A stretch of DNA of 64,000 bases from Calliopum simillimum (Eukaryota > Arthropoda > Insecta > Diptera > Lauxaniidae): the NCBI GenBank assembly GCA_951812925.1, contig OX638372.1, forward strand, positions 2,728,001 to 2,792,000. The letters are read 5' to 3'. Numbering within the stretch: position 1 is the first letter of the stretch; every line of letters starts with the position of its first letter. The notes beneath the pieces were generated by a model, which worked only from the letters and a program-made list of their open reading frames with translations, was not told where the DNA came from and made no database searches. Made by a program: the position numbers and the translations under genes. Shown here in pieces: positions 22,993-35,165 of the stretch.

Positions 22993-23977
22993 CTGAAATC
23001 AAAAGAAAGAGAAAAATGAGAATTTACCGAATTGTTCTAATTTTTCTTCAAGGGGTAATTTTTAAGAAGTTTATCTTTGTATCTTTGAACTTGAATTCTT
23101 AAAAATACAAAATCGTTAAACTTTTAAAGTACGTATTGATTTTAACAACTATTACGAGCTTACGAAATTTTCGAGGCTCTTACACGTTTTAAGGAATACC
23201 CTCATTGTAATCAACAATTTATCAAAAATTTAAATTTAGTCAAATGAATGGCGGTTTTTCGAGAATTTTTTTCTTTAATGTTTTAGTTCTGTTGTTACAA
23301 AATTATACCCACATAAAATTACTACAAATAAACGAACCACCGTTAGCAAAGTTTGAATCAGACAATAAATAAATTGGTAATGCAACTTTTTGGTGGAACA
23401 GTGGGAAATTAAATAAAACAAATCCCCAGCGCGTACAAAGCAAAATTTACAGACCTGTCGCAAGAGATTTAAACCTTAAGTAGACCATAATGCGTTCGCA
23501 TGAAAAACAGCAACACCACAACGCCATCATTAACAGCGCGCTAGCAAAAGTCATGATAGACCGGGCCACCAAAAACTATTTAAAATTAAGGATTAGCAAA
23601 CTTACGCATCCCTTAGCCTCACTTTCGCCCATTTCATGTGATGTAAGTATTTACTGGTATTTACATACGTCTGTATTTTTAATAACAGTTTTTAGAGATT
23701 GTGTGGTAGTTAGCTCTGAGTAACACGTTTTATAGTTGTCGGGGAAATTCGCATTTATTAAATAGCAAAATATCATTTCCAATGAACATTGTCCGTGTAA
23801 TAACGTGGATTTTACATAAATTGTTTTTTTTTTTTGTGCAGTTCTTTTTTTATTATGACCTACGTGTTTATAATTGGGAGGGATTTCCGAAAATTTTAAA
23901 GTGAAATAGTTGTCAAACAATGGTTTTTTTTTTGTTTTCGAATATATCAACTGTAAAATATCTGATCTCAAAAAAAA
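22993..23977. other. Start of the presumed rst 5' intron
   Basis: AT-rich with no coding exon recognised. It begins with the acceptor and polypyrimidine tract of the rst 5' UTR exon (- strand). Short frames near 23490-23720 and 23651-24172 lack any recognisable motif. Confidence 0.35.
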
Positions 23978-24742
23978 ACTAGTAAGGGTGTTACCTTTGG
24001 CCTGGCCAAACATTAAATACCCTACACAGCAGTATTTTGAAAATTTTGCTTGTATGGGAAGTGCCACGCCCTCTTGTCCGAATTCACCCAGTTTTTTCTC
24101 AGAATTTGAATTTATAGTTCTTAGCACTTGAGTGAAATTTGGTTGTATTATCTCAAAAAATGTTTTCAACATAGCGTTTTGAACCTTTTGCTTTTTGCCA
24201 CGCCCTCTTGTTCGATTTTATCCAGTTTTTGCTTAAAGCTTCTATTTATAATTCTTAGTGTCTGAGGAAAATTTAGTTCAATTATCTTAAAAAACGCTTC
24301 AGTATAGCGTTTTGAAGCTTTTGCTTATACGAGAGGTGCCACGCCCTCTTGTCCGAATTCACCCAGTTTTTGCCCAGAGCTTGCATTTACATTTCGTAGT
24401 ATATGTGCGTATTTTGGTTGTATTATCGTGAAAAATACTCAAAAAATTGCATTTTGAATATATTTTTTGTATGGGCGGTAGGTGTGTCCGTTGACCGATT
24501 TCGCTCATTTGCAATCTCCCGAGCTAACTTTAACAACGGAGGCCGTGCACCAAATTTCATTGAATTATCTTGCTTAGTTTTCCCAAAAAATTTATTTCCA
24601 CACACAGCCAGCCAGACATGGCTATATCGACTCAGGAGGTGACGCTGATCAAGAATATATATACTTTTCTATATCTGCTACGCCTCCTTCTCTGCGTTAT
24701 AAACGGAAGGACAAAGTGAATATACCCTGGGTGTAGGGTATA
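23978..24742 (+). mobile_element. DINE-1/INE-1-like element, copy 1
   Basis: It starts ACTAGTAAGGGTG..TTTGGCCTGGCCAAAC. It then carries about three tandem 134-143 bp units, each with GGTGCCACGCCCTCTTGTCCGA or a close variant. Next come a short CAGC tract, the block ACATGGCTATATCGACTCAG..GATCAAGAATATATATAC, and a terminal hairpin TATACCCTGGGTGTAGGGTATA. The layout (tandem units, GTCY/CAGC microsatellite, 3' stem-loop) is that of Helentron-associated DINE-1 elements of flies. Assignment is by motif only. Confidence 0.65.
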
Positions 24743-25245
24743 AAAATATTCTAGCTTGATTTTGAAAATAATGTCAACATTTTTTTCTAAAAAATGTTCT
24801 ATTTATGGCTCTTTTTAAGATAGCAATGATTCTTTGAACCAAATAGATAGGTATTTTTGTTTTGTTGCAAATTTTTGGGTTTTTTAGAAACTTCAAGTGT
24901 AAACTAGCCATTTCAAAATTGGGCAAAGATAGAAGAATAATTTAAGATCGAAAATAAGTTTTGGAAACTATAAAGTTTGACCGACCCGACGCCTTAAGGT
25001 CCATTTTTATAAAAAAATTAATTGCACAAATCGATAAGGATTGGTTGAAGAAAAATTTTGGAAACTTCCCCGACTCCTCTCAGGGCCTTCGGACCCATTT
25101 TTCTAAAAAATTTTACTGCACCAATGGACTGTGAAAGAAAACCGGGGGTACCCGACCTCTCAAATGAGTTTTGATCTTTTGTTTCAAAAGAAAAAAAAAT
25201 TGTATTGATCCAATCGATAATGACAGATCAAAGAAAAATTTTGGG

Positions 25246-25560
25246 TAAAAACAACAACATTACAAAAACAAGGCAAAATTCATAGGTAAAAAAAACCAAC
25301 AAAATTGTTGGTAGGTTGGTTTTCGATACGTTTCACCCATAACCATATGGGATCTTCAGTCGAATTCACCTACAAACCAAGAACTCGACCAAGCATGCTT
25401 AATTAATTTTTTGCATAGATTAGACGAGAATCACAGCAAAAAATTCAATGCAGCATATGCTTTGCAAGAAAAGTGTAATATCAACGACTTATAGATTAAA
25501 CACAATTGGAGCATACGACTAATTTCGCCCGACTAATATTCGCTGTCAAAATTAAAACAC
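25246..25560. repeat. Left arm of a 5.3-kb composite palindrome
   Basis: It is inverted relative to 29845-30552. Matching landmarks are GTAAAAACAACAACATT, CAAGGCAAAATTCATAGGTA, CGATACGTTTCAC, GTCGAATTCACCTACAAACC, GCATAGATTAGACGAGAATC and ACACAATTGGAGC. Between the arms lie two further repeat families. Confidence 0.75.
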
Positions 25561-25674
25561 AACCACACCGGACGACGAAATTCGTCCGACGAATATTCGT
25601 TGCAAACGTTTTTCATGTAAAATTTTTAGATTTCTTAGAAAAAATTCAAAGAATATTAGATTTTATTTAATATT

Positions 25675-27859
25675 TAGTACCTGGAGACCGATCCCTGCTC
25701 GGTCAACAATCTAATCTTATTATTTTAGTTGATGATATTATTCATAGCTACTTTTTGTGATGGAATTCGTACCTTTTCACCTCCAATGTTCATGCTTTCA
25801 AAATGATAAATTAACCGATGAGAATAATAATAAGAAAATATTTGGAAAGTGTGGAATGGTATAGAAAAATATCAAAAAATTAAATAAATGGGATATGGCA
25901 GGCATCCAAAATATTTCGTCTATTGTATTGGGGCTGAAATATCATATCTTCAAAAGATCTTACCTCGGAAAGTAAAAGACCTATTGGAAAAGTTTTGATA
26001 AGGAAGAGTGTGGCTATTCAACGCCATTAATAAAAAAGGTTTTCACCTTTTCTTGTAGACACGCAGTTAAGACTGAACACAGCGTTTTCTTCAACTTCAA
26101 GCAAAGATATTTCAAAACCCTGCAGGTATAATGACAGTTTTGCTGATGAAGACGGATTCAGCGTCAAAAAGTACATAAGACTGCATATTAAAAATAAGAA
26201 GTTCATTCCATTCTTTTTTCGTGCCTGAGTTACTACTATAACTAAAATTTTTATTTTGGTAAAAAGTGGTCGTGCCAATTGTTGAACGAATCCCACTTTT
26301 CGTTATGCTTAAGATACTCATGATCCAGATCCGCATACCAAATTTCATCAAAATACGTTGAAGCATTTGCGAGAAATAGCATTTTATTTGTTTTACTTGT
26401 ATGGGAGGTTCGACGCGCACCAGCGATATATTGCCCATTTTCAGGTCGTAGGTGCCTAATAAAAAGGAGACTCCCTACAGTTAAATTTACGAAGATTGCT
26501 TTTGTATTTTTTTTTTGTAGCGTATTATATTTTTGTAGGCGGTGCCACGCCTTTCAGTGAGTTTTTCCAATAAAACGGCATATCGCATATTATTCCTTGT
26601 TTTTAAGGGTAACACCTCTTAAATTTTCATTAAAATTAATGGAGTCGTTTTCGAATAATATCGAATCAAAATTTTGAATGATTAAAAAGTGGGCCTGGCA
26701 CTTTCTCGGTATCACCCACTTTTGTTTATATAAAAGGCATTTGCCAGCAATAGCTGTGTACCAAATTCCATCAAAATATGTTGTACCATTTGCGTGAGAT
26801 AACATTTAACGTGTTTTACTTGTATGGGAGATTCCACGCCCATAGGCGATATTTTCTCTACTTTCAGTTCGTAATGGTGCCTAATAGCAAGTAGACTACC
26901 TTACGTTAAATTCAGAAAGATTGCTTTAGTAGTTTTCTTTTTAAAGCGTATTATATTTCTGTGGGCGGTGCCACGCCCTTCATCGAGTTTTTCCAATATA
27001 ACAGCATATCACATATTAACACTTTTTTTCAAGGGTACAATCTCTTAAATTTTCATTAAAATTGTTGGAGTCGTTTTCGAGTAATATTAAATCAAAATTT
27101 TCAACGGCTAAAAAGGGGGCGTGGTACTTCTTCAATACCGCCCACTTTTCGGTTATTATAAGGCATTAATAAGCAGTACCTACATACCAAATTTCATTAA
27201 AATGTCTTGTAACATTTGCGAAAAATAGCATTTAACGTATTTGGCTTGTATGGGAGGTTCCACGCGCAATGGCAATATTTCGCCCACTTTCAGAACAGAG
27301 ATGCCTTTTTGCAATTACGCACCTCACAGTTAATTTCAGAATGTTTGCTTTATTAGTTTTCTTTTTATACCGTTTTATATTTTTGTGGGCGGTGCCACGC
27401 CCTTCAACGAGTTTTCCCAATATAACGGCATATCACATATTAATCCTTGTTTGCAGAGGTAACATCTCCTAAATTTTCATCAAAATTGTTGGAGTCGTTT
27501 TCGAGTAATATTGAATCAAAATTTTCAAGGGCTGAAAAGTGGGCGTGGCACTTCTTCGATCCAGTTCACTTTTTGTCCGTTACGAGGTATTATTAACCCG
27601 TACCCGCTCACCAAATTTCATCCAAATACCTTGTATAATTTGCGAGTTATTACTAAATCAAATTTAAAATTTAAGGCTGTGCCACGCCCTCTGGTGAGCA
27701 TTTACAAAGTTCAAACCTAGCTCATTCTTCATTGTAAGCTAATATCTAACACTAGTCCAAGTTTCATTAAAATCGCTGTAGCCGTTTTCGAGAAAAAATA
27801 TTGGCACAGAAATAAGTACAAAGAAACATACAATTTTATCTCGTATAAGAAGAGAAGAT
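25675..27859 (+). repeat. Interspersed family with 424-bp tandem units, copy A
   Basis: It starts TAGTACCTGGAGACCGATCC and ends TATAAGAAGAGAAGAT, matching 39493-41233 end to end. Internal units begin at the GGGCGGTGCCACGCC-type motif at about 26538, 26962 and 27386 (period 424), each followed by CCAATATAACGGCATATCAC and TTGGAGTCGTTTTCGAGTAA. Three units here, two in the other copy. No coding capacity. Class undetermined. Confidence 0.7.
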
Positions 27860-27907
27860 TTATAAAAACTGTCATCAGAGAACATAAGCAACAATTTAAA
27901 ATAAAAA

Positions 27908-29639
27908 CTAGTAAGGGTGTAAAATTTGGCCTGGCCAAACATTAAATACCCTACACTGCAGTATTTTTAAAATTTTGATCATATGGGAGGTGCTACGCCC
28001 TCTTGTTCGAGTTTTTATAGGTTTAAATGTCTGAGTGAAAAATGTTTTCAGCATAGTGTTTTGAAGCTTTTGCTTATATAGGAGGTGCCACGCCCTCTTG
28101 TCCGAGTTCCTCTAGTTTTAGCTTAGAGCGTGCATTTATAGTCTTTAGTATTTGAGTGAAATTTGTTTGGATTATCTCAAAAAACTCTTTCCGCATGGCA
28201 TTTTGAAACTTTTGCTCATATGGGAGGTGCTACGCCCCCTTGTCCGATTTCACCCAATTTTTGTTGAGAGCTTTCATTTATAGTTCTTAGTGTCTGAGTT
28301 AAATTTGGTTCGAATATCTCAAAAATCGCTTTCAGTATAGCGTTTTGAAGCTTTTGCTTATATGGGAGGTGCCACGCCCTTTTGTCCGAGTTCGCTCAGT
28401 TTTTTCTCAGAGCTTGCGCTTACAATTTGTAGTATTTATGTGTATATTGGTTGCATTGTCGTGAAAAATCTATATATAAATAGGCAAACGAAATCGGTTC
28501 AGTCCCTGTTTCTATACCTAAATCCCAACCGATTTGCTTGATTTTTTTTTTGTTGGAAAGGTTGTGAGGAGGAGCAGTGCATAGGACTATATTTTTTTTA
28601 AAGTGGGCGGTGCCACGCCCCTAAATAGAAAAAACGCTCTCACGGCTAAGCCGCTACATCGATTTTAACGAAATTTAGTACGGATATAGGGTTAGCACTA
28701 AGAAACGATAATATGAACATAATGTTTTTCAGTGGGCGGTGCCACGCCTCTAAATGGAAAAAACGCTCTCACAGCTAGACCGCTGCATCGATTTTAACGA
28801 AATTTGGTATGGAGATAGGGTTATTACTAAGAAACGATAATAAGAACATAATGTTTTTCAGTAGGCGGTGCCACGCCTCTAAATGGAAAAAACGCTCTCA
28901 CGGCTAAACCGCTGCATCGATTTCAACGAAATTCAGTATGAAGATAGGGTTAGCACTAAGAAACGATAATATGAACATAATGTTTTTCAGTGGGCGGTGC
29001 CACGCCCTTAAATGGAAAAAACGCTCTCACTGCTAAACCGCTACATCAGTTTCAACGAAATTTGGTATGGAGATAGGATTGGCACAAAGGAACGAAAATA
29101 TTACCATTATATTTTTCAATGGGCGGTGCCATGCCCCTAAATGGAAAATACGCTCTCACGGTTGAACCGCTGCATCGATTTTAACGAAACTCGGTATGGA
29201 GATATGGTTAGCACTATATAGCACGATAGCATGATTGATTTTTATGAATTTTGGTGTAGAAAGATGGTGTAGGAGTTACACGCCTCTAAATGGAAAGTAC
29301 GATATTGCAACTTAGCTGCTGCACCGATGCAGATAACCCAAACCCTAAGGAAGAATATTAAAAGCTTTTTGTGTTTTATCGACCAAGGAAGGTTATAAAA
29401 ACATTTTCCTTTATTTTATGGTCAAATCGAAATGGTCGAATTTCGGCCACAAGGCGAACTCTAGTACTCCTAAAATTGCATTTTGAATATATTTTTTGTA
29501 TGGGCGGTAGGCGTGTCCGTTAACCGATTTTGCTCATTTTCAATCCCCCGAGCTATCTTTGATGACGGAGGCGGGGTACCAAATTTCATTGAATTATCTT
29601 GCTTAGTTTTCCCAAAAAGTGTATTTCCACACACATCAC

Positions 29640-29679
<40 letters not shown>

Positions 29680-29814
29680 ACAGACGGACATGGCTATATC
29701 GACTCAGGAGGTGACGCTGATCAAGAATATATATACTTTTCTATACCTGCCACGCCTCCTTCTCTGCGTTACAAACGGAAGTACAAAGTGAATATACCCT
29801 GGGTGTAGGGTATA
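27908..29814 (+). mobile_element. DINE-1-like element, copy 2, split by a Helitron
   Basis: It has the same start (ACTAGTAAGGGTG) and end (GGGTGTAGGGTATAA) as copy 1. The CAGC tetranucleotide tract is longer here (about 29641-29680). The body is interrupted exactly at GTGAAAAA|TACTCC by 28469-29464; removing that insert restores the sequence seen uninterrupted in the copies at 41391 and 44983. Confidence 0.75.
28469..29464 (+). mobile_element. Canonical Helitron with five 129-bp tandem units
   Basis: The 5' end is TCTATATATAAATAGG and the 3' end is GGCGAACTCTAG. The host base before is A (28468) and after is T (29465), so insertion is between A and T with no target duplication. A 6-bp stem hairpin, TGGTCG..CGGCCA, lies about 15 bases before the CTAG end. 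All four traits are diagnostic of Helitrons. The body has units starting near 28603, 28732, 28861, 28990 and 29119, each with GGGCGGTGCCACGCC, AAACGCTCTCACGGCTAA and AACGAAATT.GGTATGGA. It is non-autonomous; no Rep/helicase coding. Confidence 0.85.
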
Positions 29815-29844
29815 ACAACTATTGCCGTGTCACTGTGAATTTTT

Positions 29845-30552
29845 TTTGACAGCGAATATTCGTCGGGCGAAATTCGTCACACGCTCCAATTGTGTTTAAG
29901 CTATTATGCTGGAATTAGCCAAGAAGTAGCGTTTCGTAACGTAACGTCACGGTTGCTTGTCAACGTAGCATCGATTAGTGAAACGGTAGGCAACGTTCGA
30001 AATGTCACCTTACAACTTAAAAATTATTTGAAAAATTCCAGTTTTTTTAAACGAGCATTCATTGTCATACTTATTTTAATTAATTTGTTCAAAAAATTCC
30101 ATTTATAAAATCCAAATTTAATTTATTTATCTAACAACGTAGCGCGACGTTTGAAAATCTAATTTCAACAGGTCTCAACGTTGCGTACCGCTACTTTACG
30201 ATTTCACTAATCGCTTACATGCTTCTGCCATTTGATAGATTTTGACAGAAGTCACGTTACGAAACGCTACTTCTTGGCTAATTCTACCATTACAGACAGC
30301 AATGCATAACAGGGGAAAAAAAAAAAATTAGAACTTTGCATATGCTGCATTGAATTTTTTGCTGTGATTCTCGTCTAATCTATGCAAAAAATGAATAAAG
30401 CATGCTTGGTCGAGTTCTTGGTTTGTAGGTGAATTCGACTGAAGACCCATATGGTTATGAGTGAAACGTATCGAAAACCAACCAACCAACAATTTTGTTG
30501 GTTTTTTTTACCTATGAATTTTGCCTTGTTTTTTTAATGTTGTTGTTTTTAC
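29845..30552. repeat. Right arm of the 5.3-kb composite palindrome
   Basis: It pairs with 25246-25560 in inverted orientation. Length is inflated by a nested MITE at 29912-30284. Low-similarity related sequence continues outward to about 31000 and on the left to about 24880, so the original element may have been larger. Confidence 0.75.
29912..30284. mobile_element. 373-bp MITE nested in the palindrome arm
   Basis: GAATTAGCCAAGAAGTAGCG..CGTAACGT at the left is mirrored by ACGTTACGAAACGCTACTTC..GGCTAATTC at the right. Interior words (ATCGATTAGTGAAA / TTTCACTAATCG) are also paired. It interrupts the arm homology at 29911/30285. No clear TSD, so superfamily unknown. Confidence 0.7.
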
Positions 30553-30560
30553 TCAAAAAC

Positions 30561-32659
30561 ACAGAACAGTAAGCTCACACCACAGAACCACTCGACACGT
30601 GATTTGTTGGAAGCTAATTAATGTAAATCATTATCTGTTCAAAACAACAAAAATATAGAAAAATTTTGGAAACTGTCAAGGGTGGTCGCTACCCTGTTTC
30701 GGAGTTTTAAGTTCACTTTTAAAGAAAAAATTTAAACACCAATTGATAGGGAAGAAAAAAAATTTTCAAACTGGCAGTGGTGACTCCGACCACACTTTGG
30801 AGTTTTGGTCCCAGATAAGCCAAAAAAAAAAAAAACAAAAAAATTTTTCTTCGTTGTTTTCCTACTGATTGAAGCCTTCCTTAGAAGGGTCGGAATACCG
30901 CTGACAGTTTCCAAAATTTTTCTACAATTTCTCCCTAGGGAATGGTGCAATAAAATGGTTTCTTTGAAAAATGGGACCAAAACTTCTAAAAAAGCTCAAT
31001 CTCACCATAGGATAGTTTATAATGAAAGTTTTAAAATATTTGGAGGTAGGATAATTTGCTAAAATAGGTCTTAAGCCACGATTTTATAAATGTAATTGCT
31101 GTTTTTATTTCTCATAGAACTTAAGCGTCAAAGTACGAATGTACTTATACTTGTATGATATTTCTTAAAGATATATATTCGAAAAAATCGTACTTTTGAA
31201 GGCAATCGATTTTGTTACTTTGCACATTTAAGATTTTTTGTTGTGTGGACCTAAAGTCAATATAAAAAGAACTTAATAAGTGCAAAAAAATAATATTTCG
31301 TTCAAGTACAATACATTTGGTTTGTTTCTCGTAATATTTTTTTATGAACATTTTGGTATCGTTCGGAAGCGTTACTCAAATTTTGTAAGCTTGCACGCAA
31401 ACGTAATGTCCACATAAACTTAATAACGTGACAACACAATTTTTATTTAAATTCAACCGCCATAAATTTTGCTCCTAAAGAGTCATTTCCCTGGATTCTT
31501 AAGTTTCGCCTTTATTAACTTTTTTTTTTGTTGCTGACTACATTTTGCTTTGGACTTGTTGTTAATACAATAAATTCAGATTAACATAAAATAGTAATGA
31601 CTTTTTATTACCATTAGCAACAACAACAACAACAACAGCAACAGCTGTAACTATAATAATTACAACAATAATAGCAATAACGAAAAGAACAACAACAAAA
31701 ACAATAAAAAATAATAATAAACTTTACAAGTTGACCGAATCCAAATGAAGTGTGGAAAAATGAAATTAAAAACAGAAAAGAAAAAAAAAACCACAAAATT
31801 AAAGAAATTTGAAGAAAAAGAAAACCCAACAATTTAAAAAAAAAGATACAAATACTGTGGCACGCCAGACAGAGATAATAAAACTGGGCAAAATAATTTA
31901 GATTTTAAGGGAATTTTTAAAAAGGAAATGACCACTTTTTGGGGCCAAAAAATTTGTTACATTTCGTTGTTTTTGTAATTTGGATAATTTTTATCACGAT
32001 GTGCCGGAAGAACTATTAAAAATAGAAAAACAAAAACAAATAGTAACTATGCGGTTGTATTCCGTTCGGCACAAACTCTCATGGGAAAAACTGAAATGCG
32101 AGAAAAAACACCTGCGTTTGGTCGCACAGATATCATAAGGCCTTGCCAGTGGTCAACGACTACTGTTGGATACCAAAATTTTTACACGCAACCTCAACGT
32201 GTGTTATTTTTTCATGTGAGTGTTGTCCAAGGTGGTTGGGCGCCAACGTCAGAGAAGTAAAAATGGTGACATATGCAAACACACACATACATAAGCGTAA
32301 GCATTAATAAAAATTTTAGTTTCCGAGTTTTTCTTTTTAATTGAACGAACGACCACTGGGAAATTATTGCACTTCAAATAGCGAAATTTTTTAATTTCCC
32401 ATTTTATGGTGAGATAATTGTTTGCTAAATAAAAATAAAAATAAAACATTCTCAACACAAACAATTTGATTTATTTTGTTTGTTGTGGTTTTTTATTTAT
32501 TAATGGAGAGTTTTGAACGAAAGTTTGACCCTACAGTGAATTGCAAGTGATTTTCATTTTCATATACTCATCTGGTAAAATTTATTGATTTAACATTTCA
32601 GCTTCTTAGCTACTTAAGTACTTAATTACATCTTCCAATTGTTGTTCGTTGATAATCTC
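30561..32659. other. Presumed rst intron, AT-rich, with trinucleotide repeat
   Basis: Related copies of AAAATTTTGGAAACT..GGAGTTTT occur around 30655-30925. A (CAA)n/(AAC)n-type low-complexity tract runs at about 31619-31720. No coding exon was recognised. Confidence 0.35.
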
Positions 32660-33268
32660 ATACTTTTGTTGAAAAGGTTTTGGGGAGGACCAGTGCATAG
32701 GACTATAATTTTTTTAAGTAGTTGGTGCCACGCCCCTTAATGGAAAAAACGGTGTCACGGCTAAACCACTATATTGATTTTTACGAAATTTGGTATGAAG
32801 ATAGGGTTAGCATTAAGGAACAATTAAATGACCATTATGTTTTTAAGTGGGCAGTGTCACTAAATGGAAAAAGCTTTCACGTCTAAGCCTTTGCATCAAT
32901 TCTTATGAAATTCGGTATGGAGGTAGGGTAAGCATCAAGAAACGATTAAATAATCATTATGCTTTTAAGTGAGCGGTGCCGCGCGCTCACGGCATTGATT
33001 TTTATGAATTTTGTTATGGGGATGAAATGAACAGGTCGGAAGTATGTCAAAAACTTTTTGCTCTTTAGTAGGAGTAATACGTCTCTAAATGGAAAGCTCG
33101 CTATTACGACTAAGCTACTCCATCCATTTTTATGAATGCAGATAACCTGAACCCTAATGAAGAATATTAAAAGCTTTTTGTGTTTTATCGACCAAGGAAT
33201 GGCATAAAAACTTTTTGCTTTATATTCAAATGGAAATGGTCGAATTTCAGTCGCAAGGCGAACTCTAG
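32660..33268 (+). mobile_element. Helitron copy 2, 5'-truncated or diverged
   Basis: It is homologous to 28550-29464: TTTGTTG.AAAGGTT, CAGTGCATAGGACTATA, about three degenerate 129-bp units, GAAGAATATTAAAAGCTTTT, TATCGACCAAGGAA, and the same end GCAAGGCGAACTCTAG followed by T. The 5' ~80 bases of copy 1 are not recognisable here. Confidence 0.7.
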
Positions 33269-33284
33269 TATCAATAATTCTACA

Positions 33285-33400
33285 AAACTAGAACGTACTA
33301 CTAATAAATTTTACCAGAATTTCAAGTCAAAGTAGTGACACCTCCGCACTGAAATAAATTTCACCTTATTGTTTTAGTAATTTTTTTGAAAAAATTAAAG
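33285..33400 (+). repeat. Short TIR repeat, copy 2
   Basis: It contains ACTAATAAATTTTACCAGAA and TTTCAAGTCAAAGTAGTGAC, then AAATAAATTTCACCTTA..GTTTTAGTAATTTTTTTG. It is collinear with 54898-55030 and inverted relative to 19967-20134. Confidence 0.45.
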
Positions 33401-34544
33401 TGTTAAACTGTAAAGCTCAAAAAAATGAAAAGAACAATGTTTTAGAGTAACATAACCATGTACTGAACCAGAAAAATAAGTTTGTATTTTTATTTTCACT
33501 CCTTACCCCCCATACCGCGGATTGAAAAACTGCCCTTGTGAAATTACAAATTTCCAGAAAGTCGATATCGATTTTACACTTCCATCTATAGTAGCTACAA
33601 GCACGGTATCCATCACGCAAATAACTTCATTCATGCGCAACTACTGAGAACACAAATACAACATAGGAACTCAAGAGTTTCAAGTTGTGACGTTTATAAT
33701 CTGCTGACCAGAAGCACCTGTTCTGTTCTATTAATACACGTACAGCATCTTAGTTGCAACACTTTGTTGTCGTCATTATTTGTGGATACCAAAGTTAAAT
33801 TGGTTTCTTATTGTCGATGATGCCCTAGCCTCAGGCCTTTTTTTTGTGGTGCTTTTGAGCTGTTCAATGTATGAGTACGCGCGTACTCGCTTTTTAAAAC
33901 TCTATTCCCGTACAAAGTTTACCAACTGGCTTAGGCAGTTTTTACTGTAGTTTTAGCTTGTACATACACACACATATAACTTATACTTGTTTTATGTTTG
34001 CGCAAAGTATGAAATATTGAAGAGGGACCACTAAAAGCAGGTATAGCGAACATGAAGATGTGTAACTGGTCCTGGAATTAAGGCAGTATTGACCACAATA
34101 AAGGAAGGAAAATAATTTTATGATACAGAAGATGTAGACGATAAGATATATCAAAGGATAAAAAATAATAAAAAGAAAAAAATACCTTATAAATAAAAAA
34201 TAACTTTCTCTGTGCACCTCCTATGTAAATGAATATTTTAAGGGTTATCGTAATTAATATATTTTTAAATATTAAAGTTGAGTGAACATAAAAATTCTTA
34301 TTTTGTATTAGAGACAGCTAAGGTGATGGAAATAAGAATGCGTACGAAAAAAATTTTTGGGAGGGTTAAAAAATGGATCGATAGGTAAACATTTTTTGCC
34401 TATCCGGGTACATGCAGTGGGTAGAATTGTTCCGAGAAGTGTTTGGAATGAGAATTTAATGGAGGTCGGTGAACATTCATTTTTCGGTCTATTTTCACAC
34501 ATTATTTTATTTTATCGGCGTCCATTCAAGCCAGTGCAATAGTT
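33401..34544. other. Presumed rst intron, no feature recognised
   Basis: AT-rich. No coding exon, TIR or tandem repeat was identified. Confidence 0.3.
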
Positions 34545-35165
34545 CAATGAATGCCAAACTGTTTATGGAACGAATTAACCATCAGTTCGAAGTGTTTCAA
34601 AGAGGTTTTAAAGATTCCAGACTTTATTTTTTTCTGTAGAGAACGAGCAATGAGAAGATCAGCCGAAATTTTCAATCGAAATGATTGCTGATGACTTGAG
34701 GTAAAATGCCATGGATGTGTCGTGAATACGACATAATGATCTGCTGTACACTTAGAAAGTTTTTGGATGGGTTCGACGAATTTTAAACCAGATCCGCAAA
34801 GAAGCTCGAGTATATTTTGGTTTATATTTCCTAAACAAATTCGAAAACAAATGAACTAGCAACTCTAGTAGTATCGTGATGAAGCTTGGTTTTATAAGTA
34901 CAAACTGCAAACCAAACAACAAATTGTTGTATGGAGCGTGGAAGGAGCGGATCCTTCTATTAAACAAAACAAAAACAAAATGTGTCGCTACTTCTTACAA
35001 CAAGAAATCAAACTGCTAAAGTAACATGTTGCTTTATTGCGGTCTCTGGGAGAGTCTTTAAAACAAGATTTTGGGGACTGTTTAAAATAAATGGATCTAT
35101 TGGGCTGAAAAAATGTATTGAAAGGAAAGGCAATTATGTCGGGAAGATAAAAAAGAAGAAGATGT
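34545..35165 (+). pseudogene. Degenerate mariner-like transposase
   Basis: Frames recover mariner pieces in the correct order, separated by stops and shifts: VFQRGFKDSR near 34587, a MIADDLR segment near 34680, DEAWFYKYKLQTKQQIVVW at about 34878-34934 (the DE.W.Y.Y...TKQQ motif around the second catalytic Asp), TRNQTAKVTCCFIAVSG near 35000, and a C-terminal KKCIERKGNYV near 35110. The segment with the third catalytic Asp is missing. An old, internally deleted fossil. TIRs were not found. Confidence 0.6.

Noticed and set aside
29641..29680. Regular short repeats suggesting a CRISPR-like array
   Set aside because: This is a simple tetranucleotide microsatellite with no spacers, and the DNA is eukaryotic.
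29599..29808. Frames rich in Pro-Ala-Ser-Gln (PASQ) repeats here and at 41398-41740 and 44990-45356
   Set aside because: They are translations of the CAGC/CTGG tetranucleotide tract within the DINE-like elements, not genes.
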